Assembly: GCA_029582265.1 (NCBI GenBank)
Contig: CM055823.1
Span: 17,109,019-17,173,018, forward strand
From: Zoroaster sp. YZ-2022
Lineage: Eukaryota > Echinodermata > Asteroidea > Forcipulatida > Zoroasteridae
Direction: 5' to 3'
Length of the DNA: 64,000 nt
The notes under the pieces are model-generated. The model saw only the letters and a program-made list of their open reading frames with translations. It did not search any database and had not been told where the DNA came from. Shown one piece after another: positions 12,061 to 22,360 of the stretch; positions within the stretch are counted from its first letter, which is position 1, and each line of letters opens with the position of its first letter. The translations under genes were made by a program, and so were the position numbers.

Positions 12061-13970
12061 CAGGCCTATAAACAAAACTTACTAACTAGTAACTAACGGA
12101 GAGATGATACGACCATAATTTTGTTGAGATGCATCACAGCCTTGCATTAAAGGCTATATTCACTGCAAAGGAATTTTGGCAAGGAGCCCAGATAATTAAG
12201 CTGCTCAAACGAAGTATACTACGTGATGTACTTTGGTCAAAGGACGTTCGTGGTTTTTGAGTACAAATATAACTTTATCATGATGAGACGATTTTCTCTT
12301 TTAAAAGCCAAGGTCTATTTGTTTGTGGCACCAATTTCAACGATCAAAAAATAATACATGGTTTCATTACTGGACATGATGGCACTGGATATTTTATTAA
12401 TTGAAAAGAATGTGTGCGTTTAGGCCACTCAAAAAGGATTTTGGCAATAATGACTAGCAAATCATTCAGTCAAGTGATCAATTGTTTCCTGCTGGCTGTG
12501 GCCATTTAACCGGTAATAAACTTCCCCAAGAGGATTAGATGTTGAGATGGAGAGAGTTGAAATCCCCGAGCTCCGGGAAATACTTCGGTTTTCTCTCAAA
12601 AGAGGGTTTCAGTTCCATGGCATGATTGATACCGGTAACCTTTTTTTCTTGTTGCATTTTTCAGTATTTATTTTATGCCAAAAGTAGACACAGCAGATGT
12701 TTAATATTGTCGCCGGTATTTTTTTTAGGCTACTCCTCCTTTTCTCTGTCCTCCCCCTCTTTTTTTTTTTGTTTCCTTTTTTTAAAACTCAATTTACCCG
12801 GGGGGGGCACGTGCCCCCGCGGCCCCCCTGGATCCGCGCCTGATTACCGTTACATTAGTAGCGCCCTCTTTAGGCCATGACCGGAGCCTATAGCGAAATG
12901 TATAATTATGAGCGTCTGGTTTCGTTACAGGCACATTGAAACGGGATATGATTCGTCAAGCGCAATAATTTAAGTAGTTTAAAATTCAACTCCAAATACC
13001 AACACGGTTTGATAGCGTAGTCGAATAGTTTAGTAGTTAGGTCGATAGTTTCAGTGCAAATAACCCTGGATCGAAACTCAGTAGAGCTACTATTGTAAAC
13101 TTTAAATGGTGACGCAATAACAATTTATTTAACACATGGGGACATGACAGCTGCTGGCTGTGGTAATGTACAACTAAGTACTGGATCTGATCTCAAACAA
13201 TTTTATTTGGGTAACACATGAAAAATCCTGGGGGAGATCCTATAGACCAGAAGATATCTAAGATGGGAAAACAAAGTATAGAGTTAAAACAAAAATCATT
13301 AAAGCCAACTAATATGGTTATTTATTTCAATGTTCTTAGATTTTCCTGAAAGCATTGTTTGGTGAAATATTAGTGATTGGTCAAAAACTGTGAAAAATCT
13401 TTCCGCCTGCAGCTCATTAGGCCTTTTTTACGCTAAATTTTCCCCCAAACAGCAAATTGGTTGGAAAAAAGCGGCGACTTATATGAGAGCTGCAACCAGG
13501 ACAAGAGATGTATTCGAAAACCGAAAGTTTGAATTCTGTAATTTGTTGTACTTGAAACTTTGAAAACAATTTGCAACCTTAGTAAATTGAATAGAAATGG
13601 CCGAATTTTAATAACCCCGGGTAATTTGAACTTTATTTGAAAGTCTGAACCATGACATTATTTTGTATAGACCTAAAGAAACATACTGATTTGAAGTCTC
13701 AGTAATTTTGTATTTTAAAAGAGATGGACTTCAAACACTTCACAAAATATGCTGAAATCACTTTAATTAAGCAATGACTATTTTAGACTAGATCGTATTA
13801 TTTGTTTTGGATAAATCTTTCCTGTATTCTGTAGATGGTTTCACCCACGTTGGCATAAGTATTCTGTCCTGTGGCCAAGTTTTTGGATCGCTACAGCGAC
13901 AGAGGGCGTACGGAACTTTTGGACGTGTGATTTTTGTTTTACTGTGGGTGAATTTTGAAATCACCTTTAT
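12061..13970. other. Unassigned DNA, with a trace of LRR intron
   Basis: Apart from the right TIR of the 2.9-kb element there is no coding evidence. At 13250-13420, ATATCTAAGATGGGAAAACAAAG and the CCGCCTGCAGCTCATTAGGCC motif match the intron side of the LRR exons at 6.36 and 48.1-48.3 kb. The expected exon sequence next to the acceptor is missing, so this is a truncated LRR unit. Confidence 0.45.
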
Positions 13971-13974
13971 GATT

Positions 13975-14150
13975 TCCCAGATTAAAATATCAGTCTTAAT
14001 AGAAGATTAAAATTATGGATGACGAATGGCATCATACAATCCATCAAACACAAAAACAAATAATGTATAAGAACTTCCTGATCAAACCAAACAATGCCAA
14101 CAAAATAAGTACAAGAAATTCTGTAACAAACTTAATTTCTCAGGCCAACC
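13975..14150 (+). mobile_element. CR1/L2-type LINE fragment, second copy
   Basis: Nearly the same as 5097-5262: both run through an ATCAGTC.TAATAGAAGATT block, GATGACNAATGGCATCATAC and ACTTCCTGATCAAACCAAAC. It encodes KNFLIKPNNANK before a frame break. Only the linker between endonuclease and RT is represented. Confidence 0.7.
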
Positions 14151-15252
14151 CCACCCCCTCAACATTTCTCCCACTCACCCCTCCCCTCGTTGAATGTTGT
14201 GGACTGAGGTGTTCAACTTTGGGTATTATAAGTGAGAGATTTTAGACCCACTCTCATTTCATTTGTGTATGATATGCATATAATTGCCTTTTAATGACTG
14301 CACAAATTGTGTCGGTTCATTAATGTTTTGTTTCATGGGTAGGCCCCCCAAAAATAAAATAAAATAAAATAAAAAACATAAAAAAACCGTATTGACACAT
14401 GACATAAATAACGATGAAGGTATATTTAATTTAATACTATAACTATGTGTTAAAACTGTAGATGTAGAATACAAATAATACAGAAGGTGACGTAAATGTG
14501 GCGAGGTTCAGTCAACTGAAGCGTTAGTATAACTTATATTACACTTGCCTGGGTGCACCCCATGCACAAAATAAAATACTTACCGTACCAAAATCATTTG
14601 CCGGCAAATGACCTCGGCATTCCGAGGTCATTATGCTTATTTCGCATGCCCTAAATTTTTATGGAAAAGTAAGACTTGAGGTCCATATAAGTATATACAT
14701 TTGAAGGAGTGTATAAAAATGGCCCAATATCATGACCTGATGGGGTGCTTGACTTCTTAGTGCAAGTATCTTTTTATACAATAATTGTGATAAAATAATT
14801 TATAGACCATACACTGAGGTTACTTCAATTGATACGACGATAGATTCTGTATAAAAAAACACAATGGCAATTTGAAAAGTTTTTTCTTTCTTTTTGAGAT
14901 TGTAAGGCGCTTCTACAGTTATTAAATATTAATTGGAGTTTAATTTGTTTATAAAATAGTCGTATAGGGGTCTTAGCAACCTTAAAAAAATGTAAAATAA
15001 TTAAAATCTGGCACATGCACAAATAACTCCTTTTGGCATACATTGGTTTCACCCTGGCACACTGTGTGTCGGGCCCATCAAACATGCACGTTAAAGGGAC
15101 AATATCGTCACCATCAGAGCAGACTTTCAACAGTGCATGGAATCGGTGTCCTAGTTTAAGATGAACACAGTGACTGAACATTACTAGGATTGATCAAGGC
15201 TGTTGACGTAGTGCGCACTTACCACCACGGTATTCACACCCCGGCTCGATCG
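14151..15252. other. Unassigned DNA
   Basis: I find no supported exon or element boundary. There is an AAAAT-type run near 14352-14373. The 118-codon minus-strand frame at 14825-15181 shows no family motif or splice structure and I do not call it a gene. Part of it (15083-15180) resembles the TCCCTTTAA/ACTGTTGATTGTGACGATA module seen in reverse at 17440-17470 and 60060-60090. Confidence 0.45.
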
Positions 15253-15432
15253 TAGACCTTATGCATTGACGTCATCACGCCGCCATCTTAGAGGTAAAAC
15301 GATGATGAAACAATGGAAAACGCACATCTATATATATATACGCGCGGCGCACAGATTGGGCCAATGAGCAACCTTCTTTTGACCTCTAGCCGAGGGTGCC
15401 CTACTCAAATGACGTCATGTGCATAAGGTCTA
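15253..15432. mobile_element. Palindromic MITE with TA flanks and CRE-like TGACGTCA ends
   Basis: The left end is TA followed by GACCTTATGCATTGACGTCA. The right end is the inverse of TAGACCTTATGCACATGACG. TA on both sides fits a Tc1/mariner-type target. Each TIR contains TGACGTCA, the palindromic CREB/ATF site. The centre has an ATATATATATACGCGCGGCGC block. Length is about 180 bases with no coding potential. Confidence 0.7.
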
Positions 15433-15496
15433 TTGCTAGCCCAACACGATGCGCTGTCTCCCGTCCCCAGACACGTACACTGTACAGCTTATGCAA

Positions 15497-15647
15497 GATG
15501 TGGGCGGTTCATTTCCTTAGCTTTGACCCTATTTGATCCCACACACACACACACACACAGCACAGCACAATGCAGTGCATTGTGTTGTGCTGTGTGTGTG
15601 TGTGGGATCAAATGGGGTCAAAGCTAAGGAAATGAACCGCCCACATC
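15497..15647. repeat. Near-perfect 151-base palindrome with (CA)n/(TG)n arms
   Basis: The left arm starts GATGTGGGCGGTTCATTTCC and passes through a (CA)n tract. The right arm returns through (TG)n and ends GAAATGAACCGCCCACATC. The centre is TGCA/GTGCA with essentially no spacer. Arms are about 75 bases with only a few differences. Such a sequence can extrude as a cruciform or fold as a long RNA hairpin. Confidence 0.9.
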
Positions 15648-15964
15648 AATGCACTGCACAAACACACGTAGCCCAATGGACTCCGTCTCTAGTATTCGCA
15701 CCGTGCATGAGCTGTTGAGGGCACATGTTGTTAGACCACTGTTGGCGAAAGGGCAGCGATAGTGCGTCGCGTTTGGCGGATTTTGCAGTTGATGTGTGTA
15801 CGCGCGGAATATCTCCAGCGATCATTGGCTGATAGAAGTACACGCGCGCTTAGTACCATAATGTACGCACATACGCACAACGCTCACACGACGCAAAAGT
15901 GGCTATCATCAAGACACTGAACTGCTAGAGGGCTATTATACAATGTGCACTGAGTGGATATGTA

Positions 15965-17790
15965 CACTAACAATCATGTATCGCGAACAGCAAGAATGGC
16001 AACAGTTGCTGGGCCAACCAGTAACCAATGAGAATACGTCTTTAGTTTTTGAACTAATATTAGCTATTAGCGCAGCATTAGTGAGCTCCACATGTGACGT
16101 GTAGAAACATCAAGGCGCGACGACGAATGGTCACTCGTATAGTAATATACAGTGTACAATAGTGTGACGAAAACCGCCTTTCTGCTTAAAACCTGTGGCA
16201 ATTTTTCTTAGGCAGTTTCCGTCTCCAAATTATAATTGTACTGTTGATTCACAATGATTACTTATTTTTTTTACAGCCGCCAATCATAAAATCGTTCACT
16301 TTGCCTCTATTATAAACAGCGATGTATGTACATGTACATGTACTGTACATGTACATGTACCTGTACTGTACATGTACAGTACATGTATGTATATACATGT
16401 ACATGTATATTGTAACGATTCGGGGTAGCTATGAGATGAATAAACTAAATAAAACCCTCGTCGTCATCCAGGAAATCTCAGGGGAAGGTGTTTAATAATT
16501 GGTTTCTATAGACAGACAAGCAGACATGATAAAACGAACACTTTCAGTCGAAACGTTGACTTTAACCGTTAGGGAAATTCACGAACTGTGTATTTTATTT
16601 ACCAATCTCAATAATCACAAAATATACATAGCGCCCTCTCTTGATTAGACAATTAATTATGTATACACTCCAATCAACTTACTGCACGCACGCACTGCTC
16701 TGCTGTACTACTAGTGGTTGGTAACCGTGGTCGCTATAATAAGCGCAATCTGTGCGTTTAATAAAGTGTAAGAAACGCTATAGAATGCATTATTTGTGTA
16801 TATGTGTTTCTGTATCTCTCTGCTGCGCTGAGAATCTTGGAATAAAGTATTTTGTGTAGTCATCGGTGACAGGCTCTGTTGGAAAACAAAGCCAGCATGA
16901 TCTTGGAGTCTTTAAATCTTTAGGTCTTGAAACGGCGAGCTCCGCTCCGTTGGGAAAAACCGAGCCCAGAACTCACTCTTCAAGATCAACGCTTTATATA
17001 GTCTGGTTGCGTATGTGCTGCACGCAGATTACCTAAAACAGCAAGCTGATTGGCTACATTAAAACAATAAACCAATAAGTGTTAACTCCTACGGTAGCTT
17101 GCGCGTTTTGCCAATGTGCGCGTACGCGCACGCTAATCCACTATTACATTGCATGCAGAATCGGAATAAACTTTATACAATGTACAATACATGACTTGTA
17201 TACAGTATGCATGGATCCGTGTACATAATGTATTGTGTGAATATGCGCGCTGGAGTTTGGATAGCTACTAATTTCGGGGCAAAATAATATTATGAGACCA
17301 AACCGTTCTGACGCGCCTTGATCAAGGCTAGAACATTACTGGCTCATTTATTCAGCAGCAACGGTCATGACCTTATTATTTCGGGTATTATTTTCAGTCA
17401 CTATAAGTTAATCTAAAACAAGTACTCTGATTCCATGCCCTGTTGATTGTGACGATACTGTCCCTTTAAGTTATGTACTGCGTGGATACATTACATGCAG
17501 TCCTAAGCTGACGAAAGAGGGCGCTTCATGTGTACACCACCGGTGGTGGTAAACGTAACAAACATCAATGCATGATCAAGATTCATAGTTTAGTTTGGAT
17601 CTGGAATACAGAATTGTGTGACCCATTCATTTGTGAGTACTGAATAATTTTAAGATTAACGTTACACTAAGCATAAAATGCGTTGATCACTCTGTGCAAC
17701 CGCTATAACTACTAGTACCGGTATTTAGAACCAAGTATAAGCTAGGTTTTCTGCAAAATCTACCTACTCACTGTGCAGTACTTATATTAT
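15965..17790. repeat. 1.8-kb duplicated unit, copy 1 (central segment in opposite orientation to copy 2)
   Basis: The left flank (15965-16330) matches 55912-56310 and the right flank (17196-17790) matches 59817-60395 in the same orientation. The central part (about 16400-17190) matches the reverse complement of 56320-59760 once the inserted elements there are removed. The unit is edged internally by TACATGTA/TGTACATG palindromes (16321-16412). A third, partial copy of the right flank surrounds the MITE at 20913. No protein-coding frame is evident. Confidence 0.85.
16405..17190 (-). mobile_element. LTR-like ~780-base segment (transcription sense on minus strand)
   Basis: Read on the minus strand it begins TGTATAAAGTTTATTCCG and ends CCCCGAATCGTTACA, so it has TG...CA ends. 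It has a TATATAAAG box in the first third, followed about 30 bases on by AGTGAGTTCTGG, and an AATAAA near GGTAAATAAAATACACAG. That order is what a solo LTR (U3-R-U5) would show. No target duplication is clear because both sides lie in TACATGTA repeats. It could instead be just the invertible middle of the 1.8-kb unit. Confidence 0.45.
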
Positions 17791-18299
17791 AACTTCTAAA
17801 TATTACAGGTCATCTTTCATATTGGTAAAACAAGTTTATAAGTTATATCATACAATGTAGATGCTGGTGGCTGTATATGTATGGCCACCAAAGCTGGTAT
17901 TTTATGGAATAGTCCTCACACAGCTTTTGCAGGATTCTTGTTAGATGTAACCATGGGAACACACAAGTATCTCCCTTAACCCTTTCACCCACCCCTAGGC
18001 CCTACCAAGTGCCCCTGACCCCTCATTTGCAAAACTTTATAATGGCACATTCATATTTATTATATGATTTATCAATTAAGAAACGGCTGAGCAGTTAACG
18101 TGGACGATGATCAAACAAATAAGGAATCTTATCATAATGAAAATTGTGCTTAGATAAGCTCCATGAGCAGGAGTAATACAAAATGCTACAATAGGAGAGA
18201 GAGTACATACATAGAAAACACTACGTAGATCCAGACATTTTTGAAGATATTCATACATTTGAAGTTATTTGCAGAGAATGAGTTCTGCCAATTTATGTT
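17791..18299. other. Unassigned DNA
   Basis: No exon, repeat boundary or element terminus recognised. Confidence 0.4.
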
Positions 18300-18835
18300 C
18301 AATCAAAGCATTCATACGTAAGTCAGAAAAATGCTGGATGTGAAAGGGAAAAAAATGTATCATGATGAATATATTGCACTGAGTATCAAAAGCATCAAAA
18401 GCCATTAAATTTTTGGCCAGGGATCACACCCCCATGGAAGCCGCTGTCTGGGGATCACAAGGATGAGGCTTTTTGAAAGTCATGATATTAAGTATTAAGT
18501 ATTGGGTTTGGAACCTGAGCTGTTTAGCCTTATTAGCATTACTGATACAATACATTTCTCATTTCAGGTTTACAAACACAAGACAGAACATCTTGGACCT
18601 GCCACAGTCATATTGAATGAAACTCTAGAGAGGCAACTATGAGCTTCTACATAAAATACACACGGCCTGCCTCCAGTGGGTGTTCAGGTTAGAATTCTTA
18701 TTCTCACCCTCTATATCAAATTTCTTTTTATATATTTATAACACACATCTTGTTGATTCTTTATCCTTAATGGCTAAAATACGGTAACAAAGGGTTCTGA
18801 AATTTACATGAACCGTGAACTAGACTCTTGAATTG
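18300..18835 (+). repeat. Duplicated block shared with 32470-33170
   Basis: The match begins in AATTTATGTTCAATCAAAGCATTCATA and runs past the exon at 18568-18687 to GAACCGTGAACTAGA. The other copy carries an extra SINE-like insertion (about 32590-32715), so this is the uninterrupted version. Confidence 0.85.
18568..18687 (+). pseudogene. Tyrosine-recombinase-like exon (catalytic Lys box), frameshifted
   Basis: A CATTTCAG acceptor precedes VYKHKTEHLGPATVILNET then LERQL, and a CAG/GTTAGA donor follows. The HKT...GPA...L...L..Y...RP pattern is the lysine-bearing hairpin region of animal tyrosine-recombinase-like (Crypton-related) proteins; this assignment rests on recalled family pattern. Relative to the copy at 32909, two bases (AT) are inserted after GGCAACT, which shifts the frame into an immediate TGA. 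Ancestral length would be 118 bases, phase 0 in and phase 1 out, which fits the next exon. The copy looks inactive. Confidence 0.6.
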
Positions 18836-19068
18836 TTTCTTGCACCAGACACATATATAGTTTGATCTTCATATAGTCATGTATAATATGACGCACCCAT
18901 GGGATTGTCAATGCTTAATTATTGTAAACCCTTAGTCAGACATGATCAGTTTACTTTATTCTCAGAGGAAGAAATTTAACTATAAATATATATCGATGGA
19001 AATAATGCGAACACTAAGCATACCAGGTGCTATGAGGTTAGAACATTCACCTTTGTTTGTTGGGACAG

Positions 19069-19113
19069 GAGGCAAACCATCATGCAATCATATGCAAAAC
19101 AGCTACAACAAAG
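19069..19113 (+). CDS. Small exon of the tyrosine-recombinase-like gene
   Basis: A GGGACAG acceptor and AAG/GTATGTG donor bracket 45 bases. Entering in phase 1 it reads GGKPSCNHMQNSYNK. A Gly-Gly-Lys-Pro at this point matches the loop (…SGGKP…) expected after the RP motif of the preceding exon in this family. Phase agreement with 18568-18687 (ancestral length) supports the link. No homology search was possible. Confidence 0.45.
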
Positions 19114-19456
19114 GTATGTGAGTATTATATCTATCTATAGATCACTGGGTTTATCTAGAACTATCAGTATCCATTCAGTGTCATTGGACATTGAAACATT
19201 TCCACATTTAACAAATACAAACAAATGTGAACATATTTTCTACAGTTTGGCTTCTATACATCTCTTGATTCTATAAGTATTCACATTGGTGTATATACAC
19301 TCCCTTTTAATTATAAGATGATGAGAATTGCTTCTTTCAATAAGTTGGATCATGTAAATGCACACTGAAGAATGGGTGGATCAGTTCCACTCAACAGGAC
19401 GATTGCTGTGTTCTGTTCCCAAGTTAAAATGTGTAATAAATGTATTTGTTTACAGG

Positions 19457-19530
19457 TGTAAAACATTTCTTTCCATCAAATCTGATGAGGGGATTGATTC
19501 TGTAGTTGCCATATCTGCCAAATTAATATT
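19457..19530 (+). CDS. Probable exon carrying the recombinase Arg-box region (boundaries uncertain)
   Basis: A TTTACAG acceptor precedes a block with CKTFLSIKSDEG and IDSVVAISAKLI in one frame. In tyrosine recombinases an S-A-x-x-I/L-R-K motif precedes the next block, so ISAKLI may be its remnant, with the catalytic Arg missing or across a junction. The phase entering from 19069-19113 gives a different frame (GVKHFFPSN) that soon stops, so either a frameshift or a wrong boundary is involved. Confidence 0.35.
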
Positions 19531-19594
19531 TGTTCTGGTGATCATTGCAGTTGCAAGCCTTCCAAAAATGATGATCAAAAATGATTTGTTTCAG

Positions 19595-19744
19595 GCTGTT
19601 GACACTCTAAGCCAGAGAGAGGCTCATCAAGTGACCCAACTAATGTCTCATAAGACAGAAACTCAGAATGCCTACTTTGTAGCTGCACAGGAAAACAGAG
19701 AAAAAATATGGGCATGCAACATGCTTTCATCAGTTCTGTGCAAG
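19595..19744 (+). CDS. Tyrosine-recombinase-like exon with His and Tyr boxes
   Basis: A TTTCAG acceptor and AAG/GTACGT donor frame exactly 150 bases, 50 codons, open throughout. It reads AVDTLSQREAHQVTQLMSHK then TETQNAYFVAAQENREKIW. This matches the C-terminal catalytic block of tyrosine recombinases: the M-x-H (box III His, here MSHKT) followed a few residues on by the nucleophile Tyr (NAYF). In animals this architecture occurs in Crypton transposons and their domesticated descendants. Host gene or old element cannot be decided here. Confidence 0.6.
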
Positions 19745-20199
19745 GTACGTTGGACGTAAACTATCAAGATTTTTGTTGTTGGTCTTTTTAAATGAACTTT
19801 GTATTTTTAACAAAGAATATTGGCTTCTATTTGTTTGAAAGATGGCTTTTTGAACAGGGTTTTAAGAAATAATTTTTATTTGTAATTAAATACCTCTAAT
19901 CACAGCTAGAGATATTTGATGTCAACAAACGCCAGTGAAGACATTTAGAGGCAAAATTAATTAAAACTAAATTAGCACTAATTATCTCAGTTGTAAATGA
20001 CAAATATTAGAATAGTGTTCATACACAATTTGAAAGCAGTCTTTCTGCTCTGTTCATCAGTGGAATCAAAAATCAAAATTTTAAGATTTTTATCTAATTT
20101 TGTTATGCCACGTCCCAATTAAGGCCCCTACACTGTATTGGCAATCTCAAACAACAACAATTATTAATGTTCCTCCAGAGACAGAAATTCAACGTTACA

Positions 20200-20309
20200 A
20201 TAAATCAAAAAATATTAAAGATGTTAATTTTTGTTTTCATTGGAACATTGATAATTTTGTTGTTTTGGTCCAAAGAACTGAATCAGCAAACCGTACGAAG
20301 TACTCGGTA
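20200..20309 (+). pseudogene. Relic of the ESAKRTKHS exon
   Basis: Encodes TESANRTKYS before a CTCG/GTAAGT donor. Homologous to 21542-21595 (which keeps a TAG acceptor) and to 43288-43328. Here the acceptor reads GGTCC, so the AG is lost. The surrounding 20.0-20.8 kb block is duplicated at 43.25-44.5 kb. Confidence 0.5.
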
Positions 20310-20714
20310 AGTTTAAAAGCGCAGCGACTGCAGTCTAGTTTGGTATTAAGGAAAATTACTGCATTCTGAATGATGACTGCAGTGCAGCCTTTCAAGTTTA
20401 GCATGAATGCTACCATACATTGTTTACAAGGAACTCCAGAAAGGTCTTCAAATAATTTTGTTTGTATGCGTTCTTGCAGATATAGATTGATGCAAGTATA
20501 GCTGTGTAAAAAGTACTGTCAACCTTAATGTGATTTAAGACCGCAGATAGAGACTGTGTTTGTTTCTTGCCATGTAAGCTCATTTAATAAGGGAATTACA
20601 GTTTGTTGCTTGGTCATTACCGCCCACATCAATTTCATTTTTAAAATGAAATCCTCATTGAAGGCATTCTTTTACTTAATAATGTGTCTTCTATCTTTGA
20701 TTTCTTAATGTTAG

Positions 20715-20786
20715 GTTGCAGCAGCATCTACATCAGGAATACACACTGATGAGGACCCTCTTACAAGTACATCATTTGTATGCCAG
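20715..20786 (+). CDS. Ser/Thr-rich 72-base exon of the same gene
   Basis: A TTAG acceptor and CCAG/GTAAAG donor bound 24 open codons: VAAASTSGIHTDEDPLTSTS then FVCQ. It is conserved in the duplicate at 44415-44486, where one base at the 5' edge is lost and the donor GT has become AT. No domain is recognised; its composition suggests a linker. Confidence 0.5.
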
Positions 20787-20912
20787 GTAAAGAATTTGTT
20801 TTGGCTCATCCAAAATTAATCATGCCTTAAATGCCCTTGTCATACATTAAAGGCACACTATATCACGATCAGAACAGACTTTCTGGCTCATTTATGCAGC
20901 AGCAACAGTAAT

Positions 20913-21272
20913 TAGGGTTGTGCGTTTTCAAATAATTTGGTAACCGGATATTCGGATTTTGATTTCAGTCGAATATTCGATATTTAAAAGCCGTTGATTG
21001 TAAATTGCGCCACATGATAAAACGAGCACGTCTGATATAGTGAGGTCAAAAAATGTACTAAACATAATGTCACCCGGCTTAGGATGGACTTGCTAGGTGT
21101 CGACCAAATGTACACAAAAGGATTATTGGGAGGGGGTGTTAATGATGGAAGCGCCAATAAAACAAAATCAACAAAAAGTTTTTTTTTTTTTCTTCAAATG
21201 TTTGAACCGGAAAAACCAACCAGATATTTGAACCATTGATTGAATATTATTTGATTATTCAAACAGCCCTCA
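20913..21272. mobile_element. hAT-like MITE with 8-base duplication ACAGTAAT
   Basis: Starts TAGGGTTGTGCGTTTTC, ends CAAACAGCCCTCA, and is flanked by ACAGTAAT on both sides (20905-20912 and 21273-21280). The interior has the ACCGGATA/TATTCGG pattern also seen in the MITEs at 1598 and 35766, so it is a divergent member of the same family. The host sequence is a copy of the block at 17340-17470, which gives the empty site. Confidence 0.8.
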
Positions 21273-21541
21273 ACAGTAATAAGACCTTATCAATTGGGGT
21301 ATCATTTTCAGTCATTGAGTTAATCTAAAACTAGCACTCCGATTCCATGCCCTGTTGATCGTGATGATATTGTCCCTGGCTCGTAATTTATGAAAATTCC
21401 CTGATATTATTTGTTGCAAATTGCATGGAGGCCTTTTAGACAAGGTCGAGTAGCATGCTTGCATGAAGGGACCATTAATAGTGCAAATTACAATATCATT
21501 AATTGTGTACATTTGTGTTACTTTATTAGTTGTTTTGGTAG

Positions 21542-21595
21542 GAAGAAGATTCTCAAGTCCAAATAACTGAATCAGCAAAACGTACGAAGCACTCG
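21542..21595 (+). CDS. 54-base exon ending ESAKRTKHS
   Basis: A TTTTGGTAG acceptor and CTCG/GTAAGT donor bound 18 open codons: EEDSQVQITESAKRTKHS. Basic C-terminus, no known domain. Degenerate copies at 20.3 and 43.3 kb show the segment was duplicated. It lies between the recombinase-like exons and the downstream exons. Confidence 0.45.
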
Positions 21596-22240
21596 GTAAG
21601 TTTATCACATGATGCTAATAGTGAAAAAAACAACTGTGGTAAATTTTGGTATTAAGGGAAATTACTGCATGCTGATCATCATACACATATATACTACTAT
21701 AGCTGAGTGAGCTGCAGTGAAGCCTTTCAAATTCAGCATTTCTACAGGGGTTCTGCATTAGTTAGGAACTCAAAATAATTATGTTAATGTAATGAGAATT
21801 TTGTAAAGGGCAAATAATTGCTTCTTATGAAAAAAAGTAAAAGATAATAAACTAAATTAAATATTAAAATAACCGAATAAACATAAAAAAGTTACAATTT
21901 GTTATATGTACACAATGTACACATTTCTGGATCTCATTTAGAATGACTTTATTAGTAAATAAAGGCGACTGAACTGGTGATTGTGTAATCAAATGACAAT
22001 GATCTGTGTGTGAGTTATATAAAACAAATATTAATTGAGTGCCTTTATTTTGAAAAATGGTTAGAATTATATCACTGTCTCATAACACTCGGATTGCCTT
22101 GTGAAATGGGACAGTTCAGATGTTACCTAATGCATATAATTATATTCATGTGACCCCGAGGCACCCAGTATTTAAATACTATTATTATTTCACAGATCAT
22201 CAAATTCTATCGCCCATCTGCAAAGCATCCACAATCTGTT

Positions 22241-22276
22241 TTCAGTGAGAAACACAAAACTGTGTTTCTCACTGAA
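22241..22276. repeat. Perfect 16-base-arm hairpin with AAAC loop
   Basis: TTCAGTGAGAAACACA, loop AAAC, then the exact complement TGTGTTTCTCACTGAA. Short, but free of mismatches. Confidence 0.9.
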
Positions 22277-22360
22277 TACAGCATAACAGAAATAAAGAAT
22301 ACAGGAATAAAAAAATAAATAAATAAAAAAAATTAAAAAAAATTAAAAAACTTCACAGAC

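Larger units (their letters stand above)
9935..12842. mobile_element. 2.9-kb composite element with 16-base TIRs and ATTAC duplication
   Basis: The left terminus is CAGGCGCGGATCCAGG (9935-9950) and the right terminus is its inverse, CCTGGATCCGCGCCTG (12827-12842). Both are followed inward by G/C runs. The flanks are ATTAC on each side (9930-9934 and 12843-12847), a perfect 5-base target duplication. The interior has no transposase matching such termini; it holds a SINE-like tail, an (AT)n run, a LINE relic and a pogo/Tigger relic, so it seems to be a non-autonomous element filled by later insertions. I do not assign a superfamily. Confidence 0.7.

Noticed and set aside
13015..13090. tRNA-like sequence (TAGTTTAGTAGTTAGGTCGATAG ... 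GGATCGAAACTC)
   Set aside because: Box A and B are only loosely matched, there is no foldable acceptor stem, and no SINE body follows.
14825..15181. 118-codon minus-strand frame as a gene
   Set aside because: No domain, no splice sites, low-complexity and Cys/His composition without pattern; part overlaps a repeated non-coding module.
16321..16412. TGTACATG runs as a regulatory array
   Set aside because: Self-complementary short repeats of this kind are common in this DNA (also 56305 and 59760); nothing beyond their role as possible inversion end points is supported.
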